DNA of 64,000 nt from Paenibacillus silviterrae. GTDB lineage: Bacteria > Bacillota > Bacilli > Paenibacillales > NBRC-103111. The notes under the pieces are model-generated. The model saw nothing but the letters and a program-made list of their open reading frames with translations, did not search any database and was not told the DNA's origin. Positions 9,035 through 19,220 of the stretch are shown one piece after another; positions within the stretch are counted from its first letter, which is position 1, and each line of letters starts with the position of its first letter. The stretch spans positions 372,001 to 436,000 of the forward strand of contig NZ_JASKUT010000001.1 in the NCBI RefSeq assembly GCF_030167925.1, given 5' to 3'. The translations under genes were made by a program, and so were the position numbers.

Positions 9035-10162
9035 ATGAATCGGATCATACAGGACAAGAATCCATATCGGGAACGACTGATAGCCTTAGATCGCTCGTGG
9101 ATCATAAGCAAAGCGAATGAAGCGCTGCAGACGGAGATCCAACATATTACCGACGTGCGCGCTGACAGGAGTGAGGGCGGGGCACATGATTATTATTCGA
9201 ACGGCGATTACTGGTGGCCGAATCCGGATACACAGGACGGACTTCCTTACGTTAAACGGGACGGCGAATCGAACCCTAACAATTTCGACGCTCATCGCCT
9301 CATTCTAAGGGAAATGCGGACGCATGTTGCTCATTTGGCGGCGGGCTACATGGTTACCGGGAACGAGAAATATGCAGGGCGGGCGGTTCAATGGCTGAAG
9401 GAGTTTTTCCTGGACGAGGCTACCCGGATGAACCCGCATCTGCTCTACGCCCAAGCGATACCCGGCATCTGCTCGGGACGGGGTATTGGTATTATCGATA
9501 CCCTTCATTTGATCGATATCCCTTTTGCAGTCGATGCCTTGCAAGGTTCCGATGCCCTTGCTTCCGAGCTTACAAGCGGTTTAAAGCAATGGTTTGCCGA
9601 CTACTTGCGTTGGATGTGCACCCATCCGCATGGCGTGGAGGAGATGAAAGCTGCAAACAACCACAGCGTTTGCTGGTTTGTACAGTCAAGTGTATTCTCC
9701 CGCTTCACGGGCCACGAGGAAATGCTGGAATTTTGCCGCAAAAAGTATAAAGAAGTGCTGCTTCCAAGCCAAATGGATGGGAACGGCAGCTTCCCCCGGG
9801 AGCTGGCGCGGACGAAGCCTTACGGCTACTCCATCTTCGTGCTCGATAATATGGCAACCCTATGTCATGTATTAACTACGGCTGCCGATAATTTATGGAC
9901 CTTTCAGCTGCCGGACGGACGCGGCATCCGCAAGGGCTTCGAGTTTTTGTTTCCCTATATGGCTGTCAAAGAAAGCTGGCCTTATCCGGCGGATATCGAG
10001 CATGACGAGGGCTGGCCGGCACGGATATCAGGCTTACTATTCGCCTGGGCAGGGTTAGGCAAACCGGAGTACATGGACCTGTTTGAAGCTTTGGAGCGGG
10101 ATCCGAAGGATGGCGAAGTGCGCAGGAACATCGCCATCCGTCAACCGCTGCTCTGGCTTTAA
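9035..10162 (+). CDS. PL38-like (alginate lyase family) polysaccharide lyase
   Basis: The 375-residue protein has an (alpha/alpha) toroid lyase pattern. The segment HDYYSNGDYWWPNP at 51-64, followed by YVKRDGESNP, is the signature of the alginate-lyase superfamily now split into PL5/PL38. AANNHS (N208, N209, H210) and PYGYS (Y263/Y265) are likely catalytic residues. These enzymes beta-eliminate uronate linkages (glucuronan, mannuronan or related). No signal peptide is seen, so the substrate should be imported oligosaccharide. The frame opens at 8891, but AGGAGAGG precedes the ATG at 9035. It stands between thiM and a convergent GH36 gene. Confidence 0.8.
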   Translation: MNRIIQDKNPYRERLIALDRSWIISKANEALQTEIQHITDVRADRSEGGAHDYYSNGDYWWPNPDTQDGLPYVKRDGESNPNNFDAHRLILREMRTHVAHLAAGYMVTGNEKYAGRAVQWLKEFFLDEATRMNPHLLYAQAIPGICSGRGIGIIDTLHLIDIPFAVDALQGSDALASELTSGLKQWFADYLRWMCTHPHGVEEMKAANNHSVCWFVQSSVFSRFTGHEEMLEFCRKKYKEVLLPSQMDGNGSFPRELARTKPYGYSIFVLDNMATLCHVLTTAADNLWTFQLPDGRGIRKGFEFLFPYMAVKESWPYPADIEHDEGWPARISGLLFAWAGLGKPEYMDLFEALERDPKDGEVRRNIAIRQPLLWL

Positions 10163-10174
10163 CGGAAATACATA

Positions 10175-10204
10175 GAACAGGCCTGCCCTCCGGCAGGCCT
10201 GTTC
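10175..10204. terminator. Strong bidirectional terminator hairpin
   Basis: A perfect 13-bp stem GAACAGGCCTGCC/GGCAGGCCTGTTC with loop CTCC sits between the convergent PL38-like and GH36 genes. T-tracts are poor on both sides. Confidence 0.7.
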
Positions 10205-10205
10205 A

Positions 10206-11999
10206 CTATTCTACCGTTAACAAGGCAACACCTGAAGCAGGAATGTCAATCAGATGCACTCCTGCATTTACCTCCAATACATACTCATGAATGGTATCCC
10301 CGCAGCAGTTCACCAGACGAACCACAGCTGTAGCCGGCGGATGGTTTGGCGGAAACTCCGCATAAACTCCATTTTCCAGTCGGCCGTTTACAAGAATCAG
10401 CTCCGACCCCTTACGTACCTCGCGTATAGGAATCAGTTTATCGTGGTAGGTGACGATTATCGTCTTAAGGCCGTTCGCCGCCCGCACCACAGGGTAGTTC
10501 AACTCCGGATGCTCCGGCGCCAGTTCTCCGCCCAGCAGTACATCCCGGTGCTCCTTATAGAAGGAGAGCCAAAAGCGGAGCATAGCGGCGTGCGGAGCGG
10601 TCAGCTTCTCCAGCTGCACCGATACTTGCGGGACGCTGAACAAAATATGGGTCAGCTGGAGAGCCGCACTTTCGACCGGTTCATCGGTGTTCCACATGAT
10701 CATATCCGCATGAGCGGCGGTGTTGCCGCAGAGCAAGCGAATATCGATGGTGCGGAGCCGGTTCTGGACGGCGTCGTTGGGACAATCCGATGCGCGGAAG
10801 AGGTTCCCGTACTTGCGCATGGCAGGCCCGATGTAAGGCTGCCGGAACTCTACCATAATATCCGGCTTGATTTCCCGAAGCCGGGCTATGGAATCTGTTA
10901 GCAGCCGATCCACCGCAGCAGGCACGGAGGAGTAATCCATTCCCGCAGCGGGCTCAGGAACAGGAACATCCTTCGGGTAAAACGTATCAATAAAGTCCAG
11001 CTTGAAGCCGTCAAGCCCCCATTCCTCCACAGCAAGCCGGTACTTGGTAATGATATGCTCCCGGACTTCGGGATATCGGGGATCCAGTATCCCTGCTCCG
11101 TGGCTCTCGATAAACCTTAGCAGCTTATCCTGAAACCGGCTCCAGGCCTTGCTGTGCTTGCCCACATGGGCAACGGAATACCATAGCAGAAATTTCATGC
11201 CAAGCTTGTGCACACGGTCCACATGCTGTTTCATATCCGCAAATTTCTCCAGGCATACCTCCCAATCGCCGGTATAGGCATAGCCTCTTCGGTTATCCGA
11301 CGTCTGCCAGCCGTCATCTACTATAACTGCTTCCATCCCGAGCTCCTTAGCCTGACGGCACTGCAGCTCGATGGCCTCCGCCGTCACATTCTGATGCATG
11401 CTATACCAGGTGGAATACATGGGGCTCAAGGCCGCGGGAGGAACATAGGCCGGCCGGTACTCCGGCATCTGCGCATACCAACTCTGAACGTCTCGCAGAC
11501 TCTCGTAATAAGCGACGGCTCTTGTATCCACCAAGAGACAAGCTTCATAACTGCTTAGCGGAGGCGTAGTTTCCGTGAACAGCTCCACGTGACAATGAAA
11601 CCAAGCGGACTCCTCATGAATTCCGGCAGCATAGCTGACCGTGTTCAATGCATCAGAGAAGGCAAAGGTTAACCGATTGGACCCGCTGAGGTTAAACAAA
11701 GAAATCACCGGGGCGGAGGAGGCGGCGTTGGACCTCAATTTACGCATCCAATCGGCCTTTAATCCTCTGGCTCGATCAATCGCAGGGTGCCAATAATTTT
11801 GAATATCCCATACGGGATGCTCCCATTTGAGTTTATAGACCGGAGGGACGGCCGGCTCTGGACTTGTGATGCGAAGCCGAATGATCTGCACACCTTCGCT
11901 TACCTGCTCGGCGGTCAGCTCCGAGGTAAAGAGATCCTTGTCCCCAATCAACGAAAAAATATGCTTAGCGGTAGTTACTGTTTGCATTCCTGTTCCCAT
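10206..11999 (-). CDS. GH36-like alpha-galactosidase (short form)
   Basis: The 597-residue protein has an N-terminal beta-sandwich, then a TIM barrel with VIVDDGWQTSD, the nucleophile Asp in GFKLDFID (D335) and the acid/base Asp in RASDCPND (D405). It hydrolyses terminal alpha-galactosides with retention. It is shorter and only distantly related to the second GH36 enzyme next door, so the two probably differ in chain length or aglycone preference. There is no signal peptide. The ATG follows AGGGGAG. It lies 20 bp downstream of the second GH36 gene and is surely in the same minus-strand operon. Confidence 0.85.
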   Translation of the reverse strand: MGTGMQTVTTAKHIFSLIGDKDLFTSELTAEQVSEGVQIIRLRITSPEPAVPPVYKLKWEHPVWDIQNYWHPAIDRARGLKADWMRKLRSNAASSAPVISLFNLSGSNRLTFAFSDALNTVSYAAGIHEESAWFHCHVELFTETTPPLSSYEACLLVDTRAVAYYESLRDVQSWYAQMPEYRPAYVPPAALSPMYSTWYSMHQNVTAEAIELQCRQAKELGMEAVIVDDGWQTSDNRRGYAYTGDWEVCLEKFADMKQHVDRVHKLGMKFLLWYSVAHVGKHSKAWSRFQDKLLRFIESHGAGILDPRYPEVREHIITKYRLAVEEWGLDGFKLDFIDTFYPKDVPVPEPAAGMDYSSVPAAVDRLLTDSIARLREIKPDIMVEFRQPYIGPAMRKYGNLFRASDCPNDAVQNRLRTIDIRLLCGNTAAHADMIMWNTDEPVESAALQLTHILFSVPQVSVQLEKLTAPHAAMLRFWLSFYKEHRDVLLGGELAPEHPELNYPVVRAANGLKTIIVTYHDKLIPIREVRKGSELILVNGRLENGVYAEFPPNHPPATAVVRLVNCCGDTIHEYVLEVNAGVHLIDIPASGVALLTVE

Positions 12000-12019
12000 G
12001 GCAGATAAATCTCCCCTTC

Positions 12020-14230
12020 TTATCGAATATGCTGAAGCCGATACAGACGGCTGCGGAAATCACCCTTCCAGCGCGGCAAATGAAGCCCGATGGCCATCAG
12101 TTCATCGCCGCCGCAGCGTATGGCCGGTACGTCTGCTTCTCCCATTTCCGTCAACAAGTAAGCGCAATCCTCCTTCAGCCCCGACAACCGAAGCTTTCGG
12201 GAAGGGGGATTTGGCTCGCCCAGCACTTGAAAATAAGCAACCAGCGCCTCCGATCGGTCCTCTGAGACGAACATCCACGCGGTATGGTTCCCCTCAAACG
12301 GACTTAGCAAGCGGTAAAATTCCCCAAATTGGATAAGCGGGCGAAGCTCTTTATACAACGCCACCTGCTGCTTAACGACGTCCTTTTCCTGCTCGCTAAA
12401 GGCCGTTAGATCCAGCTCATAGCCGAAATTACCCGACATGGCCGCATGTCCGCGGGTTTCGAGCGAAGTAACCCTGTGCACCTGATGATTGGGAATCGCC
12501 GAAACATGCGCTCCCATCGAGCTGATCGGGTAAACGATACTGGTGCCGTATTGGATTTTTAACCGCTCCATTGCATCCGTATTATCGCTGGTCCAAGTCT
12601 GAGGCATGTAATACAGCATCCCGGGGTCGTAACGACCTCCGCCGCCGGAGCAGCTCTCGAAGAGAATATTGGGAAAGGCGGTAGTGATACGCTCCAGCAC
12701 CTCATACAGCCCCAGGATATACCGATGGGCTGTTTCCCTTTGGCGTTCAGGGGGTAACCAGGCCGAGCCGATTTCGGTCATGTTCCGGTTCATATCCCAT
12801 TTGACATAAGAGATCGGGCAGGACGACAAGACTCCTGTAAGCACATCTACAATATAATCCCGGACGTCCGCGCGGGAATAATCAAGAACCAGCTGATGCC
12901 GCGCCGTGGTTCTCCGTCTCTCGGGCACATGAAGGCACCAATCCGGATGTGCACGGTAGAGCTCGCTATCCGGCGATACCATCTCCGGTTCGAACCAAAG
13001 GCCGAACTGCAGCCCCAGCCGGTTCACCCTGGATACTAGCTCCTCTAAGCCATGGGGAAGCTTCTCCCGATCGACGAACCAATCGCCGAGCGAGCTCCTG
13101 TCGTTATCGCGCTTGCCGAACCAACCGTCATCAAGTACCAAAAGCTCTATGCCGAGCTCCTGACCGACGGAGGCAATAGCTTCCATTTTATCGGCAGTGA
13201 AATTGAAATAAGTAGCCTCCCAATTGTTTACCAGGACGGGACGGGTCCGATCACGGTGAGGCCCCCGGCAAAGATGGGTGCGGTACAGCTTATGATACGT
13301 ACGGGACATACGGCCGAGCCCTTCTTCCGAATACACAAGGACCGCCTCCGGTGACTGAAAGGCTTCTCCCGGCTCCAGAAGCCAGCTGAAATCGAACGGA
13401 TTGATGCCCATGACGACGCGCGTCGTGCTGTAGGGATCCACCTCGGCTTGGGCAAGGAAGCTTCCGCTGTAGACCAAGCTGAAGCCGAATACCTCGCCGT
13501 GCTGTTCATCCGCACCCTTGCCGAGCAGCGCTATAAACGGATTTAACGAATGGCTGCTGGCTCCCCGGCGGCTTTCGATGACAATTGCGCCCGGTGCCAA
13601 AGGCCGCCTCTGAATATGCCGTTCTCTCGCCCAGGTGCCGGATAAGAACAAGACATCAAAGTCGGCGTGAGGCAGGTCCACTCCCATGCTGAGCGCCCGC
13701 AGCAGGCGAATCGGCATGGACCCGACATTCTCGAAGCGGACGGAACGGGTAATCACATCCAGCTTGGGGAAAACCGAATAGGTCAATACAGCTTTAAGTC
13801 CGGCAATCGCGTCAGCGAGCACGATCTCGAGACTTTGTGCTTGCTCCTCCGATTCGACATAGGTAGAAGGTAAACCGGCTAAGCCGGGCTTCCCGGGATA
13901 AATCCGGTGAGATTCGTAAACCAGCTCGCTAACCGTGCTGCCGTTGGGTAGCTGAATCTGATAGGCGGGCACGCGGAAATCGCTGCCGCCGTAAGCGGGC
14001 AGCTCCTGAGGCAGCGTGTCGAGAGACAAGCTGAGGTCGTCCGGATCGGTGGACGGAGAGAAGGAGCAGCGTCGGCGGAGGAATAAATGGCCCTCAAAAT
14101 GCGTCCCCCTGACCTTGCGTCCCCAATGCACATGAGCAAGGTATTTGCCCTTAACGAGCTGCATGATGTAGCTCGTTCCCTTCGTTTGTAAGTGAAAGAT
14201 CGATTGCTGAGAATCGTACGTAATGCTCAT
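12020..14230 (-). CDS. GH36 alpha-galactosidase (AgaA/RafA type)
   Basis: This 736-residue protein has the classic bacterial GH36 plan and length: N-terminal beta-supersandwich, TIM barrel and C-terminal beta-domain. The nucleophile Asp is in YVKWDMNRN (D479) and the acid/base Asp in WTSDNTDA (D549). NNWEATYF, VLDDGWFG and the substrate loop CSGGGGRYD are intact. It removes alpha-1,6-linked galactose from oligosaccharides in the cytoplasm. The frame extends to 14308, but GGAGG lies six bases before the ATG at 14230, which is chosen. It is first in a two-gene GH36 operon, divergent from the UxaC-like gene. Confidence 0.93.
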   Translation of the reverse strand: MSITYDSQQSIFHLQTKGTSYIMQLVKGKYLAHVHWGRKVRGTHFEGHLFLRRRCSFSPSTDPDDLSLSLDTLPQELPAYGGSDFRVPAYQIQLPNGSTVSELVYESHRIYPGKPGLAGLPSTYVESEEQAQSLEIVLADAIAGLKAVLTYSVFPKLDVITRSVRFENVGSMPIRLLRALSMGVDLPHADFDVLFLSGTWARERHIQRRPLAPGAIVIESRRGASSHSLNPFIALLGKGADEQHGEVFGFSLVYSGSFLAQAEVDPYSTTRVVMGINPFDFSWLLEPGEAFQSPEAVLVYSEEGLGRMSRTYHKLYRTHLCRGPHRDRTRPVLVNNWEATYFNFTADKMEAIASVGQELGIELLVLDDGWFGKRDNDRSSLGDWFVDREKLPHGLEELVSRVNRLGLQFGLWFEPEMVSPDSELYRAHPDWCLHVPERRRTTARHQLVLDYSRADVRDYIVDVLTGVLSSCPISYVKWDMNRNMTEIGSAWLPPERQRETAHRYILGLYEVLERITTAFPNILFESCSGGGGRYDPGMLYYMPQTWTSDNTDAMERLKIQYGTSIVYPISSMGAHVSAIPNHQVHRVTSLETRGHAAMSGNFGYELDLTAFSEQEKDVVKQQVALYKELRPLIQFGEFYRLLSPFEGNHTAWMFVSEDRSEALVAYFQVLGEPNPPSRKLRLSGLKEDCAYLLTEMGEADVPAIRCGGDELMAIGLHLPRWKGDFRSRLYRLQHIR

Positions 14231-14459
14231 AAGTTCCTCCAACGTATGAATGAGTTTGCATCCATTATAAGAAATCGACACGGAGAAGCGGATGGAGAAA
14301 TCCGTCATGCGTATGTAAAAATTTACGATTGCTGGCTCATGAGCCGTTTCTAGTATCCATCGAAAAAAAACACAACTCTGTTGTAACTAAATCCATACCT
14401 TCCGGCCGGCAATCGGTCTTAAATAATAGACAGAGAGACAAGGAGAGGATGGAGACAGA

Positions 14460-15653
14460 GTGAAGCTGCAGGAGAGATGGATGGAAGCCATACAGCAGAT
14501 GGAGGTGCTCGATACCCATACCCATTTGGTAGGGGAACGGCTCGCCGCGCGTAATTTTTGGGAGATTGCCCATTACTTTTGGTTTAAGCAGGAGCTGCAA
14601 TCGGGAGGGTATCCCCTGAATGCTGAAGAGCTGCCGGAGGAGGAGAGAATCGCTGCATTTCTCTCTGCTTACCATAAGACGAGAAATACCAATATGAACT
14701 GGGTGTTTACCCATATCTTTAAGCACTTATATGACCTGGATATCACCGATGCGAGTTCCATTCGCCGAGCGGACAAGGCGGTGCGGGAGAGCGGCGCAAA
14801 GGCAGGCTGGGCGCAAGCTGTAGCCGATCGGTTGAACATCAAGCGTTTTGTTACGAATATCCCGGAGCACGCGGCGTTTCAGGGAATGCGGGAGGATGCC
14901 ATCGTCATACCCCGCATTGACGGCAAAATTCATGAGTGGTCAAAAATCGTTCATCAATCGGCCGAGCCTGCCCAAGCCTTTGGGGAAATCAAACAAAGCA
15001 TAGAAGGTCTGCTGACCTCTTACAAAGCTAAAGGATACCCCGGCATCATGACGACGCTTCCGCGTTATGAGGCTTCCGCTAATGAGACGTACCGTCTGGA
15101 GGACGGGCTAAGCTTCGATCAGATGATGATGCTGATCCTGGACTTTGTATGCGGGACTGCGGAACGTGAGGGGCTGCTCGTCCAATTGTTTCTGGGAGTG
15201 GAGCGTTCCTGGTGCGGCACCGCCGTCCCTGCGAACGACCCGGCACGGATTCTTAAGCTGACCGCACTCTTCGAACGATACAGCAAGTGCACCTTCGAGC
15301 TGGTGGTCGCCTCCGAGCTGAACAACATGGATGTGGTTCAAGCGGCCTGGAACTTCTCCAATGTGCATGTAGGAGGTATGTGGTGGTTTAATTTCCGCTC
15401 CAGCACGTACCGCCAAAGCATGCAATACCGGCTTGAGGCGATTAGTCCGATAAAGAGCTCGCTGGTTGTCTCCGATGCCCGCTGCATCGAGTGGAGCTTC
15501 GGCAAGATTCTGCTCATTAAGCGGCTTGCCGCCGAATTTCTTGCCGAGCAGACAGCCCGAGGCTGGCTTGACGAAAAGACGGCGCTGCTCACCGCAAGGG
15601 AATGGCTTTATTCCAGTGCCGCCGCAAGATACGGCCTTCGACAGGATTCGTAA
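14460..15653 (+). CDS. UxaC-like amidohydrolase-superfamily protein (uronate isomerase related)
   Basis: The 397-residue protein has the metal-binding HTHL motif at 20-23. Three features recall uronate isomerases of the amidohydrolase superfamily: FVTNIPEH (compare the T-N-x-P loop), VGGMWWFNFRSS (GWWF motif) and VVSDAR (TDSR-like). True UxaC proteins are about 465 residues, so this is a shortened relative. It may isomerise glucuronate/galacturonate or act on another sugar acid. The start is GTG after AAGGAGAGG. It heads a strand with the ABC transporter genes, and uronate catabolism (GH105, garD) is elsewhere in the locus. Family fairly sure, reaction inferred. Confidence 0.65.
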   Translation: MKLQERWMEAIQQMEVLDTHTHLVGERLAARNFWEIAHYFWFKQELQSGGYPLNAEELPEEERIAAFLSAYHKTRNTNMNWVFTHIFKHLYDLDITDASSIRRADKAVRESGAKAGWAQAVADRLNIKRFVTNIPEHAAFQGMREDAIVIPRIDGKIHEWSKIVHQSAEPAQAFGEIKQSIEGLLTSYKAKGYPGIMTTLPRYEASANETYRLEDGLSFDQMMMLILDFVCGTAEREGLLVQLFLGVERSWCGTAVPANDPARILKLTALFERYSKCTFELVVASELNNMDVVQAAWNFSNVHVGGMWWFNFRSSTYRQSMQYRLEAISPIKSSLVVSDARCIEWSFGKILLIKRLAAEFLAEQTARGWLDEKTALLTAREWLYSSAAARYGLRQDS

Positions 15654-15765
15654 AAAAACACACGTCATAGCGAAGAAACAACATGGATGAAACGGAAATT
15701 GCTTTGTATGATGAACATGAGCTTAAAGAGACAACAAACAAACGATGAAGTGGAGGGGGAGTAAC

Positions 15766-16725
15766 GTGGCTGCTAAGATCAAGGCCGCTGACCGACAGCT
15801 GCAGTACACATTTACGACACAGCGGGAGAAATGGACCTTTATGCGCAAGCATTGGGGGCTGTATGTGATCTCGATTCCGGGAATTTTCTTCTTCCTGATT
15901 TTCAAATATGTACCGCTGCTGGGGTCTGTCATCGCATTTCAAAATTACAATATTTTTCGGGGGATTACGGGAAGTCCGTTTATCGGTCTGGACAATTTTA
16001 AGCGAATGTTCGCTTATCCGGAGTTTCTCATGATTCTGAAGAACACCTTGCTTATAGGCATATATGATCTGGCATTCGCTTTCCCTGTACCGATCCTGCT
16101 GGCGATTCTGCTCAATGAGCTGCGTCAGGTCCTTTATAAACGGATCGTCCAAACCATTGTTTATTTGCCCCATTTCTTATCCTGGGTTATTGTCGGAGGG
16201 ATTCTCGTGGGAGTCTTATCGCCGACAACCGGGTTTGTCAATACCGTCATCTCGTCCTTAGGCTTCGAGCCTATCTATTTTTTGGGGGATAACGACTATA
16301 TCCGAAGCATACTCATCGGGTCGGGGATATGGAAGGACAGCGGCTGGGGAACGATCATTTATTTGGCGGCCATTGCCGGCATTAACCCGGATCTCTACGA
16401 GGCTGCACAGATCGATGGCGCCGGGAGACTGAAACAAACCTTTTCCATTACGATTCCATGCATTCTGCCGACAATTATGATCTTATTCCTGCTGCAGATC
16501 GGCAATTTCCTCGATTTCGGCTTTGAACGGGTTTTCGTCTTCCTCAATCCGCTGAACAGCGAAAATGGGGAAATCATAGACACCTACGTATACCGGGCGG
16601 GATTGGTGGATCGGCAATACAGCTACACGACGGCCATCGGTCTGTTTAAATCGGTTGTAGGTTTACTGCTCATCGTGATTGGCAACACCCTCAGCCGCAG
16701 AGCCACAGGGGAAAGTCTTTATTAG
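15766..16725 (+). CDS. Sugar ABC transporter permease, LplB type
   Basis: The 319-residue membrane protein has six predicted spans. The EAA loop reads EAAQIDGAGRLKQTFSITIP, which contacts the shared ATPase. The N-terminal basic cytoplasmic stretch before WGLYVISIPGIFFFLI is typical of LplB/YtcP-type oligosaccharide permeases. A start at ATG 15745 is possible, but GGAGGGGGAG sits just before GTG at 15766. It forms an operon with a second permease (17 bp later) and a binding lipoprotein. No ATPase gene is present; such systems use an MsmX-like ATPase encoded elsewhere. Confidence 0.92.
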   Translation: MAAKIKAADRQLQYTFTTQREKWTFMRKHWGLYVISIPGIFFFLIFKYVPLLGSVIAFQNYNIFRGITGSPFIGLDNFKRMFAYPEFLMILKNTLLIGIYDLAFAFPVPILLAILLNELRQVLYKRIVQTIVYLPHFLSWVIVGGILVGVLSPTTGFVNTVISSLGFEPIYFLGDNDYIRSILIGSGIWKDSGWGTIIYLAAIAGINPDLYEAAQIDGAGRLKQTFSITIPCILPTIMILFLLQIGNFLDFGFERVFVFLNPLNSENGEIIDTYVYRAGLVDRQYSYTTAIGLFKSVVGLLLIVIGNTLSRRATGESLY

Positions 16726-16742
16726 AAAAGGGGTGAACAATC

Positions 16743-17612
16743 GTGATTATCAGCAAAGCGCAAAAAACATTCAATGCTGCCAACGTCATCTTCATGGCTC
16801 TGCTCGGTTTAACGATGGTTATGCCGATCATTCACGTCATCGCTCAATCGCTTAGCAGCAACGCGGCCATCAATACGGGACGGGTCGCCTTCTGGCCGGT
16901 GGAATTCACCTTGGACAACTACCAGCTGATTCTGAAGGATATGTCGATTTGGATCGCGTTCCGCAACAGCGTCATTATCACCGTATTCGGTACGTTGATC
17001 AACCTGACGGCTACCGCGTCACTGGCTTATCCTTTATCCAGACCCGAATACCTGGGCCGAACCAAGGTGCTGATCCTGGTGCTGGTAACCTTAATATTCA
17101 GCGCACCGCTCATTCCCAATTACCTGCTGATTAAACAGCTCGGCTTGCTGGATACCCTATGGGCGCTCATGCTGCCTTCGGCGATCAGTGCCTTTAACCT
17201 GTTCGTCATGCGATCCTTCTTCATGAACCTGCCGAATGAGCTGATTGATTCAGGCAAAATGGACGGCTGCGGCGATTTCCGCACCATCTGGTACATCGTG
17301 CTGCCGCTGTCCAAGCCCGCTATGGCTACGATGGGGATTATCTACGCCGTTTCTAACTGGAATACGTATTCAGCGGCCGTTTATTATATCAATAATCGTG
17401 CGCTCATTCCTCTTCAGGTTCGGCTTCGCGAGATTGTGTTTACCGATATGCTGGGCAGCTCCGATCCTACCGCAGAGATGATGCTTACTGTCTCTCCGGA
17501 AGGAATCAAGATGGCGGTTATCGTGGTTGCCACGCTGCCGATTATGCTGGTTTATCCGTTCCTGCAAAAGCATTTCATTCAAGGGATGCTTGTAGGCTCG
17601 ATAAAATCGTAA
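16743..17612 (+). CDS. Sugar ABC transporter permease, LplC/YtcP type
   Basis: The 289-residue partner permease has six spans. Its EAA-like loop includes ELIDSGKMDGCGDFRTIWYI. It ends with the usual basic tail KHFIQGMLVGSIKS. The GTG start follows AAAAGGGG. With the upstream permease it forms the membrane channel; the binding protein gene follows by 23 bp. Confidence 0.92.
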   Translation: MIISKAQKTFNAANVIFMALLGLTMVMPIIHVIAQSLSSNAAINTGRVAFWPVEFTLDNYQLILKDMSIWIAFRNSVIITVFGTLINLTATASLAYPLSRPEYLGRTKVLILVLVTLIFSAPLIPNYLLIKQLGLLDTLWALMLPSAISAFNLFVMRSFFMNLPNELIDSGKMDGCGDFRTIWYIVLPLSKPAMATMGIIYAVSNWNTYSAAVYYINNRALIPLQVRLREIVFTDMLGSSDPTAEMMLTVSPEGIKMAVIVVATLPIMLVYPFLQKHFIQGMLVGSIKS

Positions 17613-17635
17613 TCATGTAGAAAGAAGGGGTATCC

Positions 17636-19195
17636 ATGAAAAAGAAGAAAGCGGTTCATGTATCTTTAGCTGCCGTGTTAGCAGCGGGAGCCCTAGCCGG
17701 CTGTGGAGGCGGCGAGCAAGCAGCGACGTCCAAAGAGCCGCCAGCTGCCCAGAAAGCAAAGTTCTCGATCTCCTATCCGACTACGGTTAACACAGGCTAT
17801 CACGCTCGCATTCCTGATCTGAACAAGGACAAATGGGTTCTGAAGCTTGAAAAGCTTACGAACACCGATCTTGATGTCAGGGTCATGGAGGAAACGAAGA
17901 TGAGCGTGATGTTCGCCGGCGGCGACCTCCCGGACGTCGTGGGCAACATCGGAACGCCAACGAATAAAGCGATGTCCGGCTCCGTCGAGGCTGGCATGTT
18001 CTTGCCGCTGGACGACCTGCTGAAGCAGCATGCACCGAACCTGATGAAGGTGGTGCCTAAGGCTGCGTGGGAAGCGGTATCGTACAAGGGCAAAATTTAT
18101 GGGATCCCGGAATACTTGGCGAACCCGTCGAGACGGGCTACCTTTATCCGCACCGACTTGCTGAAGCAAACGGGGCTGACGGCGCCGAAGACGGTGGATG
18201 AGTTTTTGAATGTGCTGCGCGCCTTCAAAAAGCTCGGTGTTGAGAATCCGTATCAAATGCGTGAGAACTTCAAATACGCGGACGTCATTCTTGGAGCGTT
18301 CGACGTGCTTCCCTACAAGGATCAGTTCGAATTGAAGGATGGGCAGGTGGTTCCGAAGTTCTTCGATGCCGACAATATGATGAAGGCGCTTCAGGTGTAC
18401 AAAACCATGTACGATGAAGGGTTGATTCCGAAGGATTTCGCAACGATTACTTCCACGGATTATACCAAGAACATTAACGGCGGCAAGGCCGGCAGCTGGT
18501 CCTCTAATGCTACCGGGCTCGTAGGCTTCCGCGTGAACAACAAGCAGGTGGTGCCGGACTCCCAAGTCGACATTATCGCTTCACCGAAAGGTCCTGAAGG
18601 AACAGGCGGGTACTTCTACTATACTCCGGTTATCCGATCCTTCTATATTAATGCCAAGGTAAAGCCGGAGACGGCTGTCGGCATTATTAAATTTTTCGAT
18701 TGGATGGTCACACCGGAAGCGGAGAAGTTCTTTACATTTGGGATTGAAGGCGACACGTACACGACGGAGAATGGAGCCATCAAGTATAAATTTCCGCAAA
18801 CGAAGGAAGAGACGGAGGAGGAGGGCTTCCGCAGCGGCACGCTTTGGGCAGCGCATGATGCGACCTATAACAAAATGCGTCTGGAGCTGGATCAGAACGG
18901 CAAGGACACATTGAAGGCCTTCGATGAGGTTCTCGCCAAGGAAGGCTTGGGGGGGATCGGCTTTTATCCGGATCTCACCGCTTTCACGAAATTCCCGGAT
19001 CTTGCCGCGCCGCAGCAGGACGTAGGACCGAAGCTGATCATCGATCACATGATCAAGATGATCTACGGCAAAGAGCCGATCTCCGACTGGCCTAAGGTTA
19101 TCGAAGAATACAAGTCGAAGGGCGGTAATGAAATCATTAAGGAAGCTACCGAGCGATATAATAAAAAAGAAGGCGTAATGATTCTTTCTAAGTAA
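17636..19195 (+). CDS. Extracellular solute-binding lipoprotein (LplA-like)
   Basis: The 519-residue lipoprotein has a basic start, hydrophobic run and lipobox ALAGC (Cys 23), followed by a low-complexity linker. The body is that of family 1 oligosaccharide-binding proteins: GDLPDVVGNI, FLPLDDLLKQHAPN and KIYGIPEYL segments. It captures an imported oligosaccharide for the two permeases upstream. AAGAAGGGG precedes the ATG. The next gene is separated by a G/C-rich hairpin that could keep this mRNA segment more abundant than its neighbours. Confidence 0.92.
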   Translation: MKKKKAVHVSLAAVLAAGALAGCGGGEQAATSKEPPAAQKAKFSISYPTTVNTGYHARIPDLNKDKWVLKLEKLTNTDLDVRVMEETKMSVMFAGGDLPDVVGNIGTPTNKAMSGSVEAGMFLPLDDLLKQHAPNLMKVVPKAAWEAVSYKGKIYGIPEYLANPSRRATFIRTDLLKQTGLTAPKTVDEFLNVLRAFKKLGVENPYQMRENFKYADVILGAFDVLPYKDQFELKDGQVVPKFFDADNMMKALQVYKTMYDEGLIPKDFATITSTDYTKNINGGKAGSWSSNATGLVGFRVNNKQVVPDSQVDIIASPKGPEGTGGYFYYTPVIRSFYINAKVKPETAVGIIKFFDWMVTPEAEKFFTFGIEGDTYTTENGAIKYKFPQTKEETEEEGFRSGTLWAAHDATYNKMRLELDQNGKDTLKAFDEVLAKEGLGGIGFYPDLTAFTKFPDLAAPQQDVGPKLIIDHMIKMIYGKEPISDWPKVIEEYKSKGGNEIIKEATERYNKKEGVMILSK

Positions 19196-19220
19196 CGGAT
19201 AACTTCAAGGTTGAGCTTGT

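Noticed and set aside
18581..19048. Minus-strand frames across the binding-protein gene
   Set aside because: Antisense shadows in a high-GC gene; the plus frame has a lipobox and family blocks.
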